Translations under genes and position numbers: made by a program
Notes under the pieces: model-generated
Database searches by the model: none
What the model was told of the DNA's origin: nothing
Seen by the model: only the letters and a program-made list of their open reading frames with translations
From: JBJXHG01 sp046160865
GTDB taxonomy: Bacteria > Planctomycetota > UBA1135 > GCA-002686595
Assembly: GCA_046160865.1 (NCBI GenBank)
Contig: JBJXHG010000076.1
Span: 1 to 12,863, forward strand
Reading direction: 5' to 3'
DNA length: 12,863 bases
In this document: in pieces, positions 5,322-12,183 of the stretch
Layout of the letters: every line of letters starts with the position of its first letter
How positions within the stretch are numbered: the first letter of the stretch is position 1

Positions 5322-8300
5322 CTACTTCGACCGCGCCGGCACCTTCTTCGGCTGCCGGTAGACCGCGTGGTGCTCTTGCAGCGAGCGCACCGCGTAGTCG
5401 CTCTTGTGCATCGCGGACAGTGCGCTGACGACCGCGGAGATGCCGGCGCGTGTCGTGATGCACGGGATGCCGGCGGTCACGGCCGCGGAGCGAATCGACG
5501 AGTCGTCGACGCGCTGCTGCTTGCCGTACGGCGTGTTCAGGATCAGGTTGATCTCGCGGTTCTTGATCATGTCCACGATGTGCGGGCGGCCTTCGTGGAC
5601 CTTGTTGACGCGCTCTACGGCGATGCCATTCGCCTTGAGCGCGCTCCACGTGCCGTCGGTCGCGAGCAGCTCGTAGCCGAGCGCCGCGAGCGTGCGTGCC
5701 TCCGAGATGATCGCGCGCTTGTCGGAGTTCTTGACCGACACGAACACGCGGCCGTGCTTCGGCAGCTTCAAGCCCGCCGCTTGGTACGCCTTCACGAACG
5801 CGTGGCCGAGGTCGATGTCGATGCCCATCACCTCGCCCGTCGAGCGCATCTCGGGTGACAAGAGGATGTCGACACCCGGGAACTTGTTGAACGGGAACAC
5901 GGGCACCTTCACGGAGTAGAAGGGCGGCACGACTTCCTGCGTGAAGCCGAGCTCGGCGAGCGTCATGCCGCACATGACCTTCGTCGCGAGCTTCGCGAGC
6001 GGAACACCGATCGCTTTGCTGACGAACGGAACGGTGCGCGAGGCGCGCGGATTCACCTCGAGGACGTAGACGCGGTCGTCCTTCACGGCGAACTGGATGT
6101 TCATCAAGCCGATGACCTGCAGCTCTTTCGCGAGCGCGTGCGTCGCGGTGCGGATCTCCTTCAAGATGCCGGATCCGAGCGTGTGCGGCGGCAGCACGCA
6201 GGTCGAGTCGCCGGAGTGGATGCCGGCTTCCTCGATGTGCTCCATGATCCCGCCGATGACGACGGTCTTGCCGTCGCAGATTGCGTCGACGTCGACCTCG
6301 ATCGCTTCCTCCAGGAAGCGGTCGACGAGAATCGGGCGGTCGGGCGTCACGTGCACGGCGTTCTGCATGTACTGATCGAGTCCGGCGTCGTCGTACACGA
6401 TCTCCATCGCGCGTCCGCCGAGGACGTAGCTCGGCCGCACGAGCACCGGGTAGCCGATGCGCCGCGCGATCTCGAAAGCTTGTCCGACGTCGCGCGCCAT
6501 GCCGCTGTCGGGTTGGTGCAGGCCGAGCTTCTTGATGCAGGCGTTGAAGAGCTCGCGATCCTCGGCACGGTCGATCGACTCGACCGACGTGCCGATCAGC
6601 GGCGCGCCGGCCTTCTTCAGGCCAGACGCGAGGTTGAGCGGCGTCTGTCCGCCGAACTGCACGATGATCCCTTCCGGCTCGATCGCGCGCACGATGCTCA
6701 TCACGTCCTCGTGCGTCAAAGGCTCGAAGAACAGGTCGTCGGACGTGTCGTAGTCGGTCGACACCGTCTCCGGGTTGCTGTTCACCATCACCGCTTCCTT
6801 GCCGATCTCGCGCACGGCGAAGGCCGCGTGGACGCAGCAGTAGTCGAACTCGATGCCTTGGCCGATGCGGTTCGGACCGCCGCCGAGGATCATCACCTTC
6901 GGTTGCTTCGATTGGCGCAGCTCCGACTCGTCCTCCCACGTGGAGTAGTAGTACGGCGTCTGCGCCTCGAACTCGGCCGCGCACGTGTCGACGAGCTTGT
7001 ACGTCGGCCGCAGGCCGAACTCCTCGCGCAGCGCGGTGACGTCGCTCTCCGTCGAGCCCGTCGCGGTCGCGAGCTGCCGATCGCTGTAGCCGAGGCGCTT
7101 CGCTTCGAGCAGGCGCTCCTTCGTCAGCACCGCGCCGCCGAGCTCCGCCTCGTAGTCGACGAGCGCGCGGATGTTCTCGAGGAACCAGCGGTCGATCTTC
7201 GTCGCCTCGTAGATCTCTTCCGTGCTCCAGCCCGAGCGATACGCCACGCGCACGGCGAGCAAGCGGTTGTCGTTCGGAACCCGCAGCGCGCGCGTCAGAC
7301 CCGAGCCGTCGGCGAGCAGCACTTCCATCGGATCGCGCGGATCGAGCCCGAGTCCCGGACGGCCGGTCTCCAAACCGCGCAGCGCTTTTTGAAGCGACTC
7401 GCGGAACGTGCGGCCGATCGCCATCGTCTCGCCGACCGACTTCATCTGCGTCGTCAGCGTGCGGTCGGCGCCTTTGAACTTCTCGAACGCGAAGCGCGGG
7501 ATCTTCACCACGCAGTAATCGATCGTCGGCTCGAAGCACGCCGGCGTCTGCTTCGTGATGTCGTTCTTGAGCTCGTCGAGCGTGTATCCGACCGCGAGCT
7601 TCGCCGCGAACTTCGCGATCGGGAAGCCGGTCGCCTTGGACGCGAGCGCGGAGCTGCGCGACACGCGCGGGTTCATCTCGATCACGATCATCCGGCCCGT
7701 CTGCGGATCGATCGCGAACTGCACGTTCGAGCCGCCGCACTCGATACCGATCTCGCGCATGATCGTGATCGAGGCGTTGCGCATGTTCTGGTACTCGCGG
7801 TCGGTCAGCGTCTGCGCCGGTGCGACCGTGATCGAGTCGCCCGTGTGCACGCCCATCGGGTCGAAGTTCTCGATCGAGCAGATGATCACGACGTTGTCGG
7901 CCTTGTCGCGCATCACCTCCATCTCGAACTCTTTCCAACCGAGCAAGCTCTCCTCGATCAGCACTTCGCTGTTCATCGAGGCCGCCAGGCCGCGTTCGAC
8001 GATTTCCTCGAACTCGTCGACGTTGTAGGCGATCCCGCCGCCCGTTCCGCCGAGCGTGAATCCGGGACGGATCACGCACGGCAGGCCGATCTCGGCCAGC
8101 ACGCGGCGCGCGTCGTCCATCGTGTGCGCGACGCCGGAGCGCGCGCAGGCGAGCCCGCACTTCTGCATCGCGCCGCGGAAGAGGTCGCGGTCCTCGGCCT
8201 TGCGGATGACTTCGGCTTGCGCGCCGATCATCTCGATGCCGAGCCGGTCGAGCACGCCCGCGTCATGGAGCGCGAGCGCCGTGTTCAAGCCCGTCTGTCC

Positions 8301-8573
8301 GCCGAGCGTCGGGAGCAGCGCGTCGGGGCGCTCCTTCTCGAGGATCTTCGTGACCGCCTCGACCGTGATCGGCTCGATGTACGTGACATCGGCCGTGTCC
8401 GGGTCGGTCATGATCGTCGCCGGATTGCTGTTGACGAGCAGGACCTTGTAGCCCTCCTCGCGCAGTGCTTTGCACGCCTGCGTGCCGGAATAGTCGAACT
8501 CGCAGGCTTGGCCGATGACGATCGGCCCGCTCCCGATGATGAGGATGGACTCCAGGTCGTCGCGGCGGGGCAT
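5322..8573 (-). CDS. carB: Carbamoyl-phosphate synthase large subunit
   Basis: A 1083-aa cytosolic enzyme (E. coli CarB has 1073 aa) that makes carbamoyl phosphate from bicarbonate, ammonia (from glutamine via CarA) and two ATP, for pyrimidine and arginine synthesis. Both homologous halves are intact. The N-terminal carboxyphosphate half begins IGSGPIVIGQACEFDYSGTQACKAL and carries GGIAYN, GWKEFEMEV, IENFDPMGVHTGDSITVAPAQTL and EMNPRVSRSSALASKATG. The C-terminal carbamate half begins near residue 556 (ILGGGPNRIGQGIEFDYCC) and has EVNPRASRTVPFVSKAIG. The last 140 or so residues are the MGS-like allosteric domain (FVSVKNSDKR, ATDGTW, ILNTPYGK, GIPCITTRAG). carA is not adjacent, which is common outside enterobacteria. 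No Shine-Dalgarno precedes the ATG, but the protein start aligns with the family. Long frames on the opposite strand are shadows. Confidence 0.98.
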   Translation of the reverse strand: MPRRDDLESILIIGSGPIVIGQACEFDYSGTQACKALREEGYKVLLVNSNPATIMTDPDTADVTYIEPITVEAVTKILEKERPDALLPTLGGQTGLNTALALHDAGVLDRLGIEMIGAQAEVIRKAEDRDLFRGAMQKCGLACARSGVAHTMDDARRVLAEIGLPCVIRPGFTLGGTGGGIAYNVDEFEEIVERGLAASMNSEVLIEESLLGWKEFEMEVMRDKADNVVIICSIENFDPMGVHTGDSITVAPAQTLTDREYQNMRNASITIMREIGIECGGSNVQFAIDPQTGRMIVIEMNPRVSRSSALASKATGFPIAKFAAKLAVGYTLDELKNDITKQTPACFEPTIDYCVVKIPRFAFEKFKGADRTLTTQMKSVGETMAIGRTFRESLQKALRGLETGRPGLGLDPRDPMEVLLADGSGLTRALRVPNDNRLLAVRVAYRSGWSTEEIYEATKIDRWFLENIRALVDYEAELGGAVLTKERLLEAKRLGYSDRQLATATGSTESDVTALREEFGLRPTYKLVDTCAAEFEAQTPYYYSTWEDESELRQSKQPKVMILGGGPNRIGQGIEFDYCCVHAAFAVREIGKEAVMVNSNPETVSTDYDTSDDLFFEPLTHEDVMSIVRAIEPEGIIVQFGGQTPLNLASGLKKAGAPLIGTSVESIDRAEDRELFNACIKKLGLHQPDSGMARDVGQAFEIARRIGYPVLVRPSYVLGGRAMEIVYDDAGLDQYMQNAVHVTPDRPILVDRFLEEAIEVDVDAICDGKTVVIGGIMEHIEEAGIHSGDSTCVLPPHTLGSGILKEIRTATHALAKELQVIGLMNIQFAVKDDRVYVLEVNPRASRTVPFVSKAIGVPLAKLATKVMCGMTLAELGFTQEVVPPFYSVKVPVFPFNKFPGVDILLSPEMRSTGEVMGIDIDLGHAFVKAYQAAGLKLPKHGRVFVSVKNSDKRAIISEARTLAALGYELLATDGTWSALKANGIAVERVNKVHEGRPHIVDMIKNREINLILNTPYGKQQRVDDSSIRSAAVTAGIPCITTRAGISAVVSALSAMHKSDYAVRSLQEHHAVYRQPKKVPARSK

Positions 8574-8711
8574 CTGGCTCGTTTCGTGTGCTGGCGGACG
8601 GGCGGTTGGCCGGATCGAGCGGCCGAGGCGAAAGCGCTGGATTGAAACAAAGAACGCGCGCGATGTCGATCGGTTCGGCGCGGCGACGACGCGCGCCGCC
8701 GCTCGTGGCGA
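8574..8711 (-). promoter_or_regulatory. carB upstream region with candidate sigma-70-type promoter (8641-8669)
   Basis: The 138-bp gap between the VOC gene and carB holds TCGACA (8669-8664; one mismatch to TTGACA), a 17-bp spacer and TTCAAT (8646-8641; two mismatches to TATAAT), all read on the minus strand. This would give a leader of about 60 nt before the carB ATG. The -10 lies in the only AT-rich patch of the gap. There is no Shine-Dalgarno at carB, and I see no attenuator or PyrR-like hairpin. Confidence 0.4.
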
Positions 8712-9095
8712 TCAGCTCGCGGTCTGGTAGAGCGCGCACACCGCGCCCGCCGGATCCTGGATCACGGCGAAGCGGCCGTCGCCGAGCGCCTTCACGGGCG
8801 TGAGGACGTGCCCGCCGAGCTTCTCGCACCGTGCGACGCTGGCGTCGATGTCGGCCACGGTGATGTACATCAGCCACTGCTGCGGGATGTCGGCGTTGGG
8901 GCCGCGCGCGTGACACACGCCCGCGACCGTCTCGCCGTTCGGCGCGACCATGCTGTAGTCGGCGTAGCCACCCATGTCGACCTCCGCGACTTTCCAGCCG
9001 ACGACGGCGGCGTAGAAGTCGCGCACTCGGCTCGCGTCCTTCACCGTCAAGTCACGCCACGTGATCGATCCGACGTCGGGCTTCTTCGCGGTCAT
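8712..9095 (-). CDS. VOC (glyoxalase/bleomycin-resistance fold) family protein
   Basis: 127 aa, one vicinal-oxygen-chelate domain made of two beta-alpha-beta-beta-beta units. Landmarks are ITWRDLTVKDASRVRDFYAAVVGWKV near the N-terminus, the MYITVADIDASVARCEKLGGHVL unit in the middle and FAVIQDPAGAVCALYQ at the end. This is the pattern of the widespread VOC proteins related to the mycobacterial CFP30B type, here as a single domain that probably dimerises. The substrate cannot be predicted, and the glyoxalase I metal-ligand set (two His, two Glu) is not evident. The start is ATG 9095 because GAGGAG (9108-9103) lies 7 nt upstream; the frame continues upstream only as read-through of low-complexity sequence. 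A TATGCT box (9146-9141) may be its own -10. It lies between aroB and carB on the same strand, with gaps of 133 and 138 bp, so operon membership is uncertain. Confidence 0.85.
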   Translation of the reverse strand: MTAKKPDVGSITWRDLTVKDASRVRDFYAAVVGWKVAEVDMGGYADYSMVAPNGETVAGVCHARGPNADIPQQWLMYITVADIDASVARCEKLGGHVLTPVKALGDGRFAVIQDPAGAVCALYQTAS

Positions 9096-9228
9096 CGACG
9101 TGCTCCTCGTGCTTGGCTCCGAGCGCTGCGGAGCGCGGAGAGCATACGACCTCGGCGCGCGCGAAGAGCTGCAGATGCAACGCATGCCGGCCCACCGATG
9201 CGATCGCGCGCGCCGCAGCGGCGAGCGC
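9096..9228 (-). promoter_or_regulatory. aroB-VOC intergenic region: possible aroB terminator, VOC promoter and RBS
   Basis: Reading on the minus strand: after the aroB stop comes a small hairpin CGCCG-CTG-CGGCG (9223-9211), then GCATCGGTGGG (9201-9191), a motif that also follows the DUF4870 gene. A possible -10 TATGCT (9146-9141, no good -35) comes next, then a stem GCTCCG/CGGAGC (9134-9116) in the leader, and the clear Shine-Dalgarno GAGGAG (9108-9103) of the VOC gene. Only the ribosome binding site is firm. Confidence 0.35.
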
Positions 9229-10305
9229 TCAGTTCGCGAGCACTCGCTCGACCGCCGCGGGATCGGCTTCGACATCGAGCGCCAGCGAGCCCGGGCGCTC
9301 GACGAGGACGAAACGCGGCTTCCCGCGCGCCGACTTCTTGTCGGTGCGCATGCCGTGCGCGAGCGCGGCCGGCGCGAGCTCGCTCGCGTACATCCGCCGC
9401 ACGTCCGCGATGCTCGCGGGGAGCGACAGGTCCGAGAGAAGCTTGCGTGTGCGATCCGCGAGCTCCGGTGTGCGCAGCACGCCGCACGCGCGACTGAGCT
9501 CGAGCGCCGCGCCGAGTCCCGCGGCGACGGCGATGCCGTGCGGCACTCTGCCGAAGCCGGCGGCGTGCTCGATCGCGTGCGCGAACGTGTGACCGAGGTT
9601 GAGCTTCTTGCGCTCACCCTTCTCGTGCGGGTCGCGCGCGACGATGCCGGCCTTCGTGCGCACGCACAACTCCACGATCCCGGCGAGCACGGTCGCATCG
9701 CGCGCGCGCACGGCGGCGATCTCGCGCTCGAGCAGCACGAGCGCCTCGTCGCCGGCGATCAGCGCGGTCTTCACGACCTCGCCGAGGCCCGAGCGATATT
9801 CCTCGTCGCTGAGCGTCGCGAGCGTCGCGGTGTCGGCGAGCACGAGCCGCGGTTGATGGAACACGCCGGCGAGGTTCTTGCCTGCGCGCAGGTTGACGGC
9901 CGTCTTGCCGCCGACCGACGAGTCGACTTGCGCGAGCAGTGTCGTCGGCACTTGAACGAACGCGATGCCGCGCGCGTAGAGCGCTGCGGCGAGCCCGCCG
10001 AGATCGCCGACGACCCCGCCGCCGAGCGCCACGAGACACGCAGCGCGGTCGAGCTCGCACTCGGTCATGAAGTCGAGCACGCGCTCGAGCGTCGCGAAGC
10101 TCTTCGAGTCCTCGCCCGGCGCGACCGCGAGCACGGGTGCCGCTGCGAGCCCGATCAGCGACTTGCGATAGAGCGCATCGACGCTGGTATCGGTGAGCAC
10201 GGCGCTGCGCGAGTAGCCTCGCACGCTCGTCGCGACCTCGGCCAGCAACCCGCGGCCGATGCGCACGTCGTACGCAGGCTCGGTCGCGACGTGCACGGTT
10301 TTCAT
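9229..10305 (-). CDS. aroB: 3-dehydroquinate synthase
   Basis: A 358-aa cytosolic enzyme of the shikimate pathway, converting DAHP to 3-dehydroquinate with NAD and a divalent metal. The sequence has APGEDSKSF (62-70), the NAD-binding ALGGGVVGDLGG (93-104), FVQVPTTLLAQVDSSVGGKTAVN (116-138) and NLAGVFHQP. The three expected zinc ligands are present: Glu176 in GLGEVVK, His239 in NLGHTFAHAIEH and His256 in VPHGIAVAAG. The length is normal for the family. ATG 10305 overlaps the stop of the upstream amidotransferase gene (ATGA, 10305-10302), so translation is probably coupled and the two share a promoter. No aroK or other aro gene is adjacent. Confidence 0.97.
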   Translation of the reverse strand: MKTVHVATEPAYDVRIGRGLLAEVATSVRGYSRSAVLTDTSVDALYRKSLIGLAAAPVLAVAPGEDSKSFATLERVLDFMTECELDRAACLVALGGGVVGDLGGLAAALYARGIAFVQVPTTLLAQVDSSVGGKTAVNLRAGKNLAGVFHQPRLVLADTATLATLSDEEYRSGLGEVVKTALIAGDEALVLLEREIAAVRARDATVLAGIVELCVRTKAGIVARDPHEKGERKKLNLGHTFAHAIEHAAGFGRVPHGIAVAAGLGAALELSRACGVLRTPELADRTRKLLSDLSLPASIADVRRMYASELAPAALAHGMRTDKKSARGKPRFVLVERPGSLALDVEADPAAVERVLAN

Positions 10306-11066
10306 CCGCACCGTCCGTTGGCGTTGCGCGCGCCCGACGACGTGAGGAGCTTCTTGTTCGCGTGCATCGCGGCCGCACCGACGAACGCGCGGAACAAGCG
10401 GTCTTGCACGCTGCCTTCGCTCGCGAGCTCGGGATGCCATTGGACGCCGATCGCGAAGCGTTGCGTCTCGTGCTCGATCGCTTCGATCAAGCCTTCGGGA
10501 TCGCGGCCGCACACGCGCCACGGCGCCGCGACGTCGGACAGCGCTTGATGGTGGCGCGAAATCACGTCGACCGTCTCCTCGCGGAACACTTGTGCGAGGC
10601 GCGAGCGCGGCTCGAGGATCACCGCGTGCTCGGCGCTCTTGCGGTGCTCGAGCGAGCCGGGCCGGTCTTCCGGCAAGTGTTGGTAGATGCGACCGCCTCC
10701 GACCAGGCCGAGCAGCTGCATCCCGTAGCAGATGCCGAGCGTCGGGATGCCGCGCTCGAGCGCGAGCCGCGCGAGCGCGACGTCGAAGTCCTGTTTCTCG
10801 GGCGGCACCGGCACCGCTTGCGGATGAGTCGGGCCGAGTCCCAGACGCTGCGTGTCGAAGTCGTCGCCGCCGGAGAGCAAGAGGCCGTCGAGCCGCTCGA
10901 GCGCGCGCTCGATGTCGCCGGGTCCGCCGATCGGGACGAGCGCGAGCGGCACGCCGCCTGCTTTCAGGATCGCGTTCGCGTAGCGCGTCGCGAGCTCGAG
11001 CTTCGGCTCCTTCTCGATCGAGAGCAGACCGTTGATGCCGATGAGCGGGCGCTCGAGCGGATTCAT
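10302..11066 (-). CDS. Class I glutamine amidotransferase-like hydrolase (peptidase C26, PuuD family)
   Basis: 254 aa, a single GATase1 domain of the gamma-glutamyl hydrolase type. The nucleophile elbow is GICYGMQ (Cys113), and the rest of the triad lies in IGVQWHPELAS (His211, Glu213). LDGLLLSGGDDFDTQRLG (59-76) and the conserved SRHHQAL (170-176) are typical of PuuD, which cleaves gamma-glutamyl-GABA in putrescine breakdown. No synthetase partner domain is attached, so a free-standing hydrolase is likely. The true substrate is uncertain because this family also contains hydrolases of other gamma-glutamyl compounds. A ureohydrolase gene two genes upstream fits a polyamine theme. ATG 11066 is chosen because RPLIGING starts right after it and a TANNNT box sits 7 nt upstream; the further upstream extension reads as intergenic sequence. 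It overlaps aroB by 4 bp. Confidence 0.88.
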   Translation of the reverse strand: MNPLERPLIGINGLLSIEKEPKLELATRYANAILKAGGVPLALVPIGGPGDIERALERLDGLLLSGGDDFDTQRLGLGPTHPQAVPVPPEKQDFDVALARLALERGIPTLGICYGMQLLGLVGGGRIYQHLPEDRPGSLEHRKSAEHAVILEPRSRLAQVFREETVDVISRHHQALSDVAAPWRVCGRDPEGLIEAIEHETQRFAIGVQWHPELASEGSVQDRLFRAFVGAAAMHANKKLLTSSGARNANGRCG

Positions 11067-11165
11067 GCGCGAGATGGTAGCGGCCACGCGGACCCGATCA
11101 CTCGGCAACGCGAAACGCGTGAGCCGGAACGGGAGCTGAGGCGCGTTCGCCCCACCGATGCATTC
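11067..11165 (-). promoter_or_regulatory. Upstream region of the amidotransferase-aroB pair with putative leaderless -10 (11079-11074)
   Basis: TACCAT (11079-11074, minus strand) ends 7 nt before ATG 11066. There is no Shine-Dalgarno, as at ribBA, which suggests a leaderless mRNA. The -35 region (around AGTGAT, 11102-11097) is not convincing. Further upstream lies GCATCGGTGGG (11161-11151), shared with the region behind aroB. Confidence 0.35.
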
Positions 11166-11192
11166 GCCCTTCGGCGCTCCGCGCCGAAGGGC
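11166..11192 (-). terminator. Perfect 12-bp hairpin directly after the DUF4870 stop codon
   Basis: GCCCTTCGGCGC (11166-11177) and its exact complement GCGCCGAAGGGC (11181-11192) are separated by a 3-nt loop. The hairpin begins at the base after the TGA of the DUF4870 gene. It is the strongest inverted repeat I found in the window. No T run follows on either strand, so it is a U-tract-less terminator or an mRNA 3'-end stabilising stem. It would separate the DUF4870 transcript from the amidotransferase-aroB pair. Confidence 0.65.
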
Positions 11193-12023
11193 TCAGTGCG
11201 ACACGATGCGCAGGCACCACGGATAGCGGTAGCGCTCTCCGCGCCCGGCGTGGATCGCGGCGATGACCGACATGATGATCGCGACGAACCAGACGACCGG
11301 GACGAGCGATACCGAGACGCACGACAAGCCGAGCAGCGCAGTGACGCCGGCGACGTTGATCTGGAAGTTGAGCGCCTCGCGGCCTTGGTCTTCGACGAGC
11401 GTGTTCTTCCGCCCGCCGAGCTGCCAGATCAGGAACGTGATCGAGGCGCCGAGGAACAGCGTCGGGATCACGAGCAGGAGCATCAGGTGCGACGCGACTG
11501 CCCAGAAGTAACGGCGCAGCGGCGAAGATTGCGTAGGAGGCGGCGGCGTACCGGCGGAGGGCGGCGGCGGGGGAGTAGCAGGTTGTCCGGTCGAGGCGCC
11601 GGTCGATGCGGGAGTGACGGGCGGCGGCGGGACGCCTTGCGCGGGCGGAGTCCTCGGCTCGGGCGGCGGCGTCGGGCGCTGTGCGGCGACGTCGATCACG
11701 GGACCGCGGACGTCGCTCGCGGTCGCCGGCGTCGTCTCGACTTCCGTGACGCGCGGCGGAGGAGGAGGCGGCGTTGCGGGGACGCCAGCGCCGAAGACCG
11801 GCGTCGTCGGCGGAGCGGCGGGTTGTCCCGCCGCGACTGGAATCGGCGGCGCGACGGGCGGCGTCTGGATGGGGACGACGATCGGCTCGGAACGCAGCGG
11901 CTCGCTCGCTGGGAGCTCGATCACGGGCAGACGCGGCGTGGTCGGCGGCTCGGATCGCAGTTCGTGAGCCCGCTCCTCTTTGGGCGGCAGGTTCGGATCG
12001 GGAGGAGGCGGCGCTTCTTGCAT
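11193..12023 (-). CDS. Proline-rich DUF4870 (Tic20-like) membrane protein
   Basis: 276 aa in two parts. Residues 1-168 are a low-complexity, presumably disordered cytoplasmic region in which I count 56 prolines, with runs such as PPPPPP (85-90) and PPPPP (151-155), short Thr/Ala/Ser linkers and no recognisable motif. Residues 171-276 are a DUF4870 domain: helices at about 172-201 and 226-258 (each long enough for one or two passes), the signature DQGREALNFQINV (212-224) between them, and the closing GERYRYPWCLRIV. DUF4870 proteins are small membrane proteins of unknown function. The N-terminal proline-rich extension is unusual for them and could be a tether or a protein-binding arm. ATG 12023 is the only plausible start. 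A GGAG lies 12 nt upstream, rather distant. A strong hairpin follows the stop. Function unknown. Confidence 0.85.
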   Translation of the reverse strand: MQEAPPPPDPNLPPKEERAHELRSEPPTTPRLPVIELPASEPLRSEPIVVPIQTPPVAPPIPVAAGQPAAPPTTPVFGAGVPATPPPPPPRVTEVETTPATASDVRGPVIDVAAQRPTPPPEPRTPPAQGVPPPPVTPASTGASTGQPATPPPPPSAGTPPPPTQSSPLRRYFWAVASHLMLLLVIPTLFLGASITFLIWQLGGRKNTLVEDQGREALNFQINVAGVTALLGLSCVSVSLVPVVWFVAIIMSVIAAIHAGRGERYRYPWCLRIVSH

Positions 12024-12183
12024 GGTTCGGTGCTCCGAGAGTGAGAGGGAGCGAAGGCCTCCCGCTTACGGGATCTTCCGGAGCCCATTTTTCCGCACGC
12101 TCACACGCGGCGGTTCGTCCGGCCTCGCGCCGTACGAAGCGCGTCACGCAAGGGTCAACGACAACGACGTCGCGCCCGCGCGC
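12024..12183 (-). promoter_or_regulatory. Intergenic region upstream of the DUF4870 gene
   Basis: 160 bp without a gene. On the minus strand there is a TTGACC hexamer (12158-12153), but only a poor -10 (TACGGC, 12134-12129) at 18 bp. A run of A (12092-12088) is the only AT-rich patch. A small stem CCCG-TAAG-CGGG lies at 12072-12061. Nothing here is a firm promoter or terminator. Confidence 0.25.

Noticed and set aside
7403..7428. GGAAC-N17-CGTC, an ECF-promoter look-alike on the plus strand
   Set aside because: It lies inside and antisense to carB with no gene downstream on that strand. It serves as a measure of how often this pattern occurs by chance.
6138..8645. 835-codon open frame on the plus strand opposite carB
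   Set aside because: Its translation is Arg/Ala/Val/Asp-rich with no domain. It arises because GC-rich codons leave few stops on the opposite strand of a fully conserved carB.
9061..10548. 495-codon plus-strand frame across aroB and the VOC gene
   Set aside because: It crosses two well-supported minus-strand genes and their intergenic gap, and its translation shows only shadow-type Arg/Ala-rich sequence.
11530..11900. GGCGGCGG-rich stretch as a DNA repeat array or CRISPR-like element
   Set aside because: The repetition is explained by proline codons of the DUF4870 protein on the minus strand. Units are irregular and in frame, and there are no spacers.
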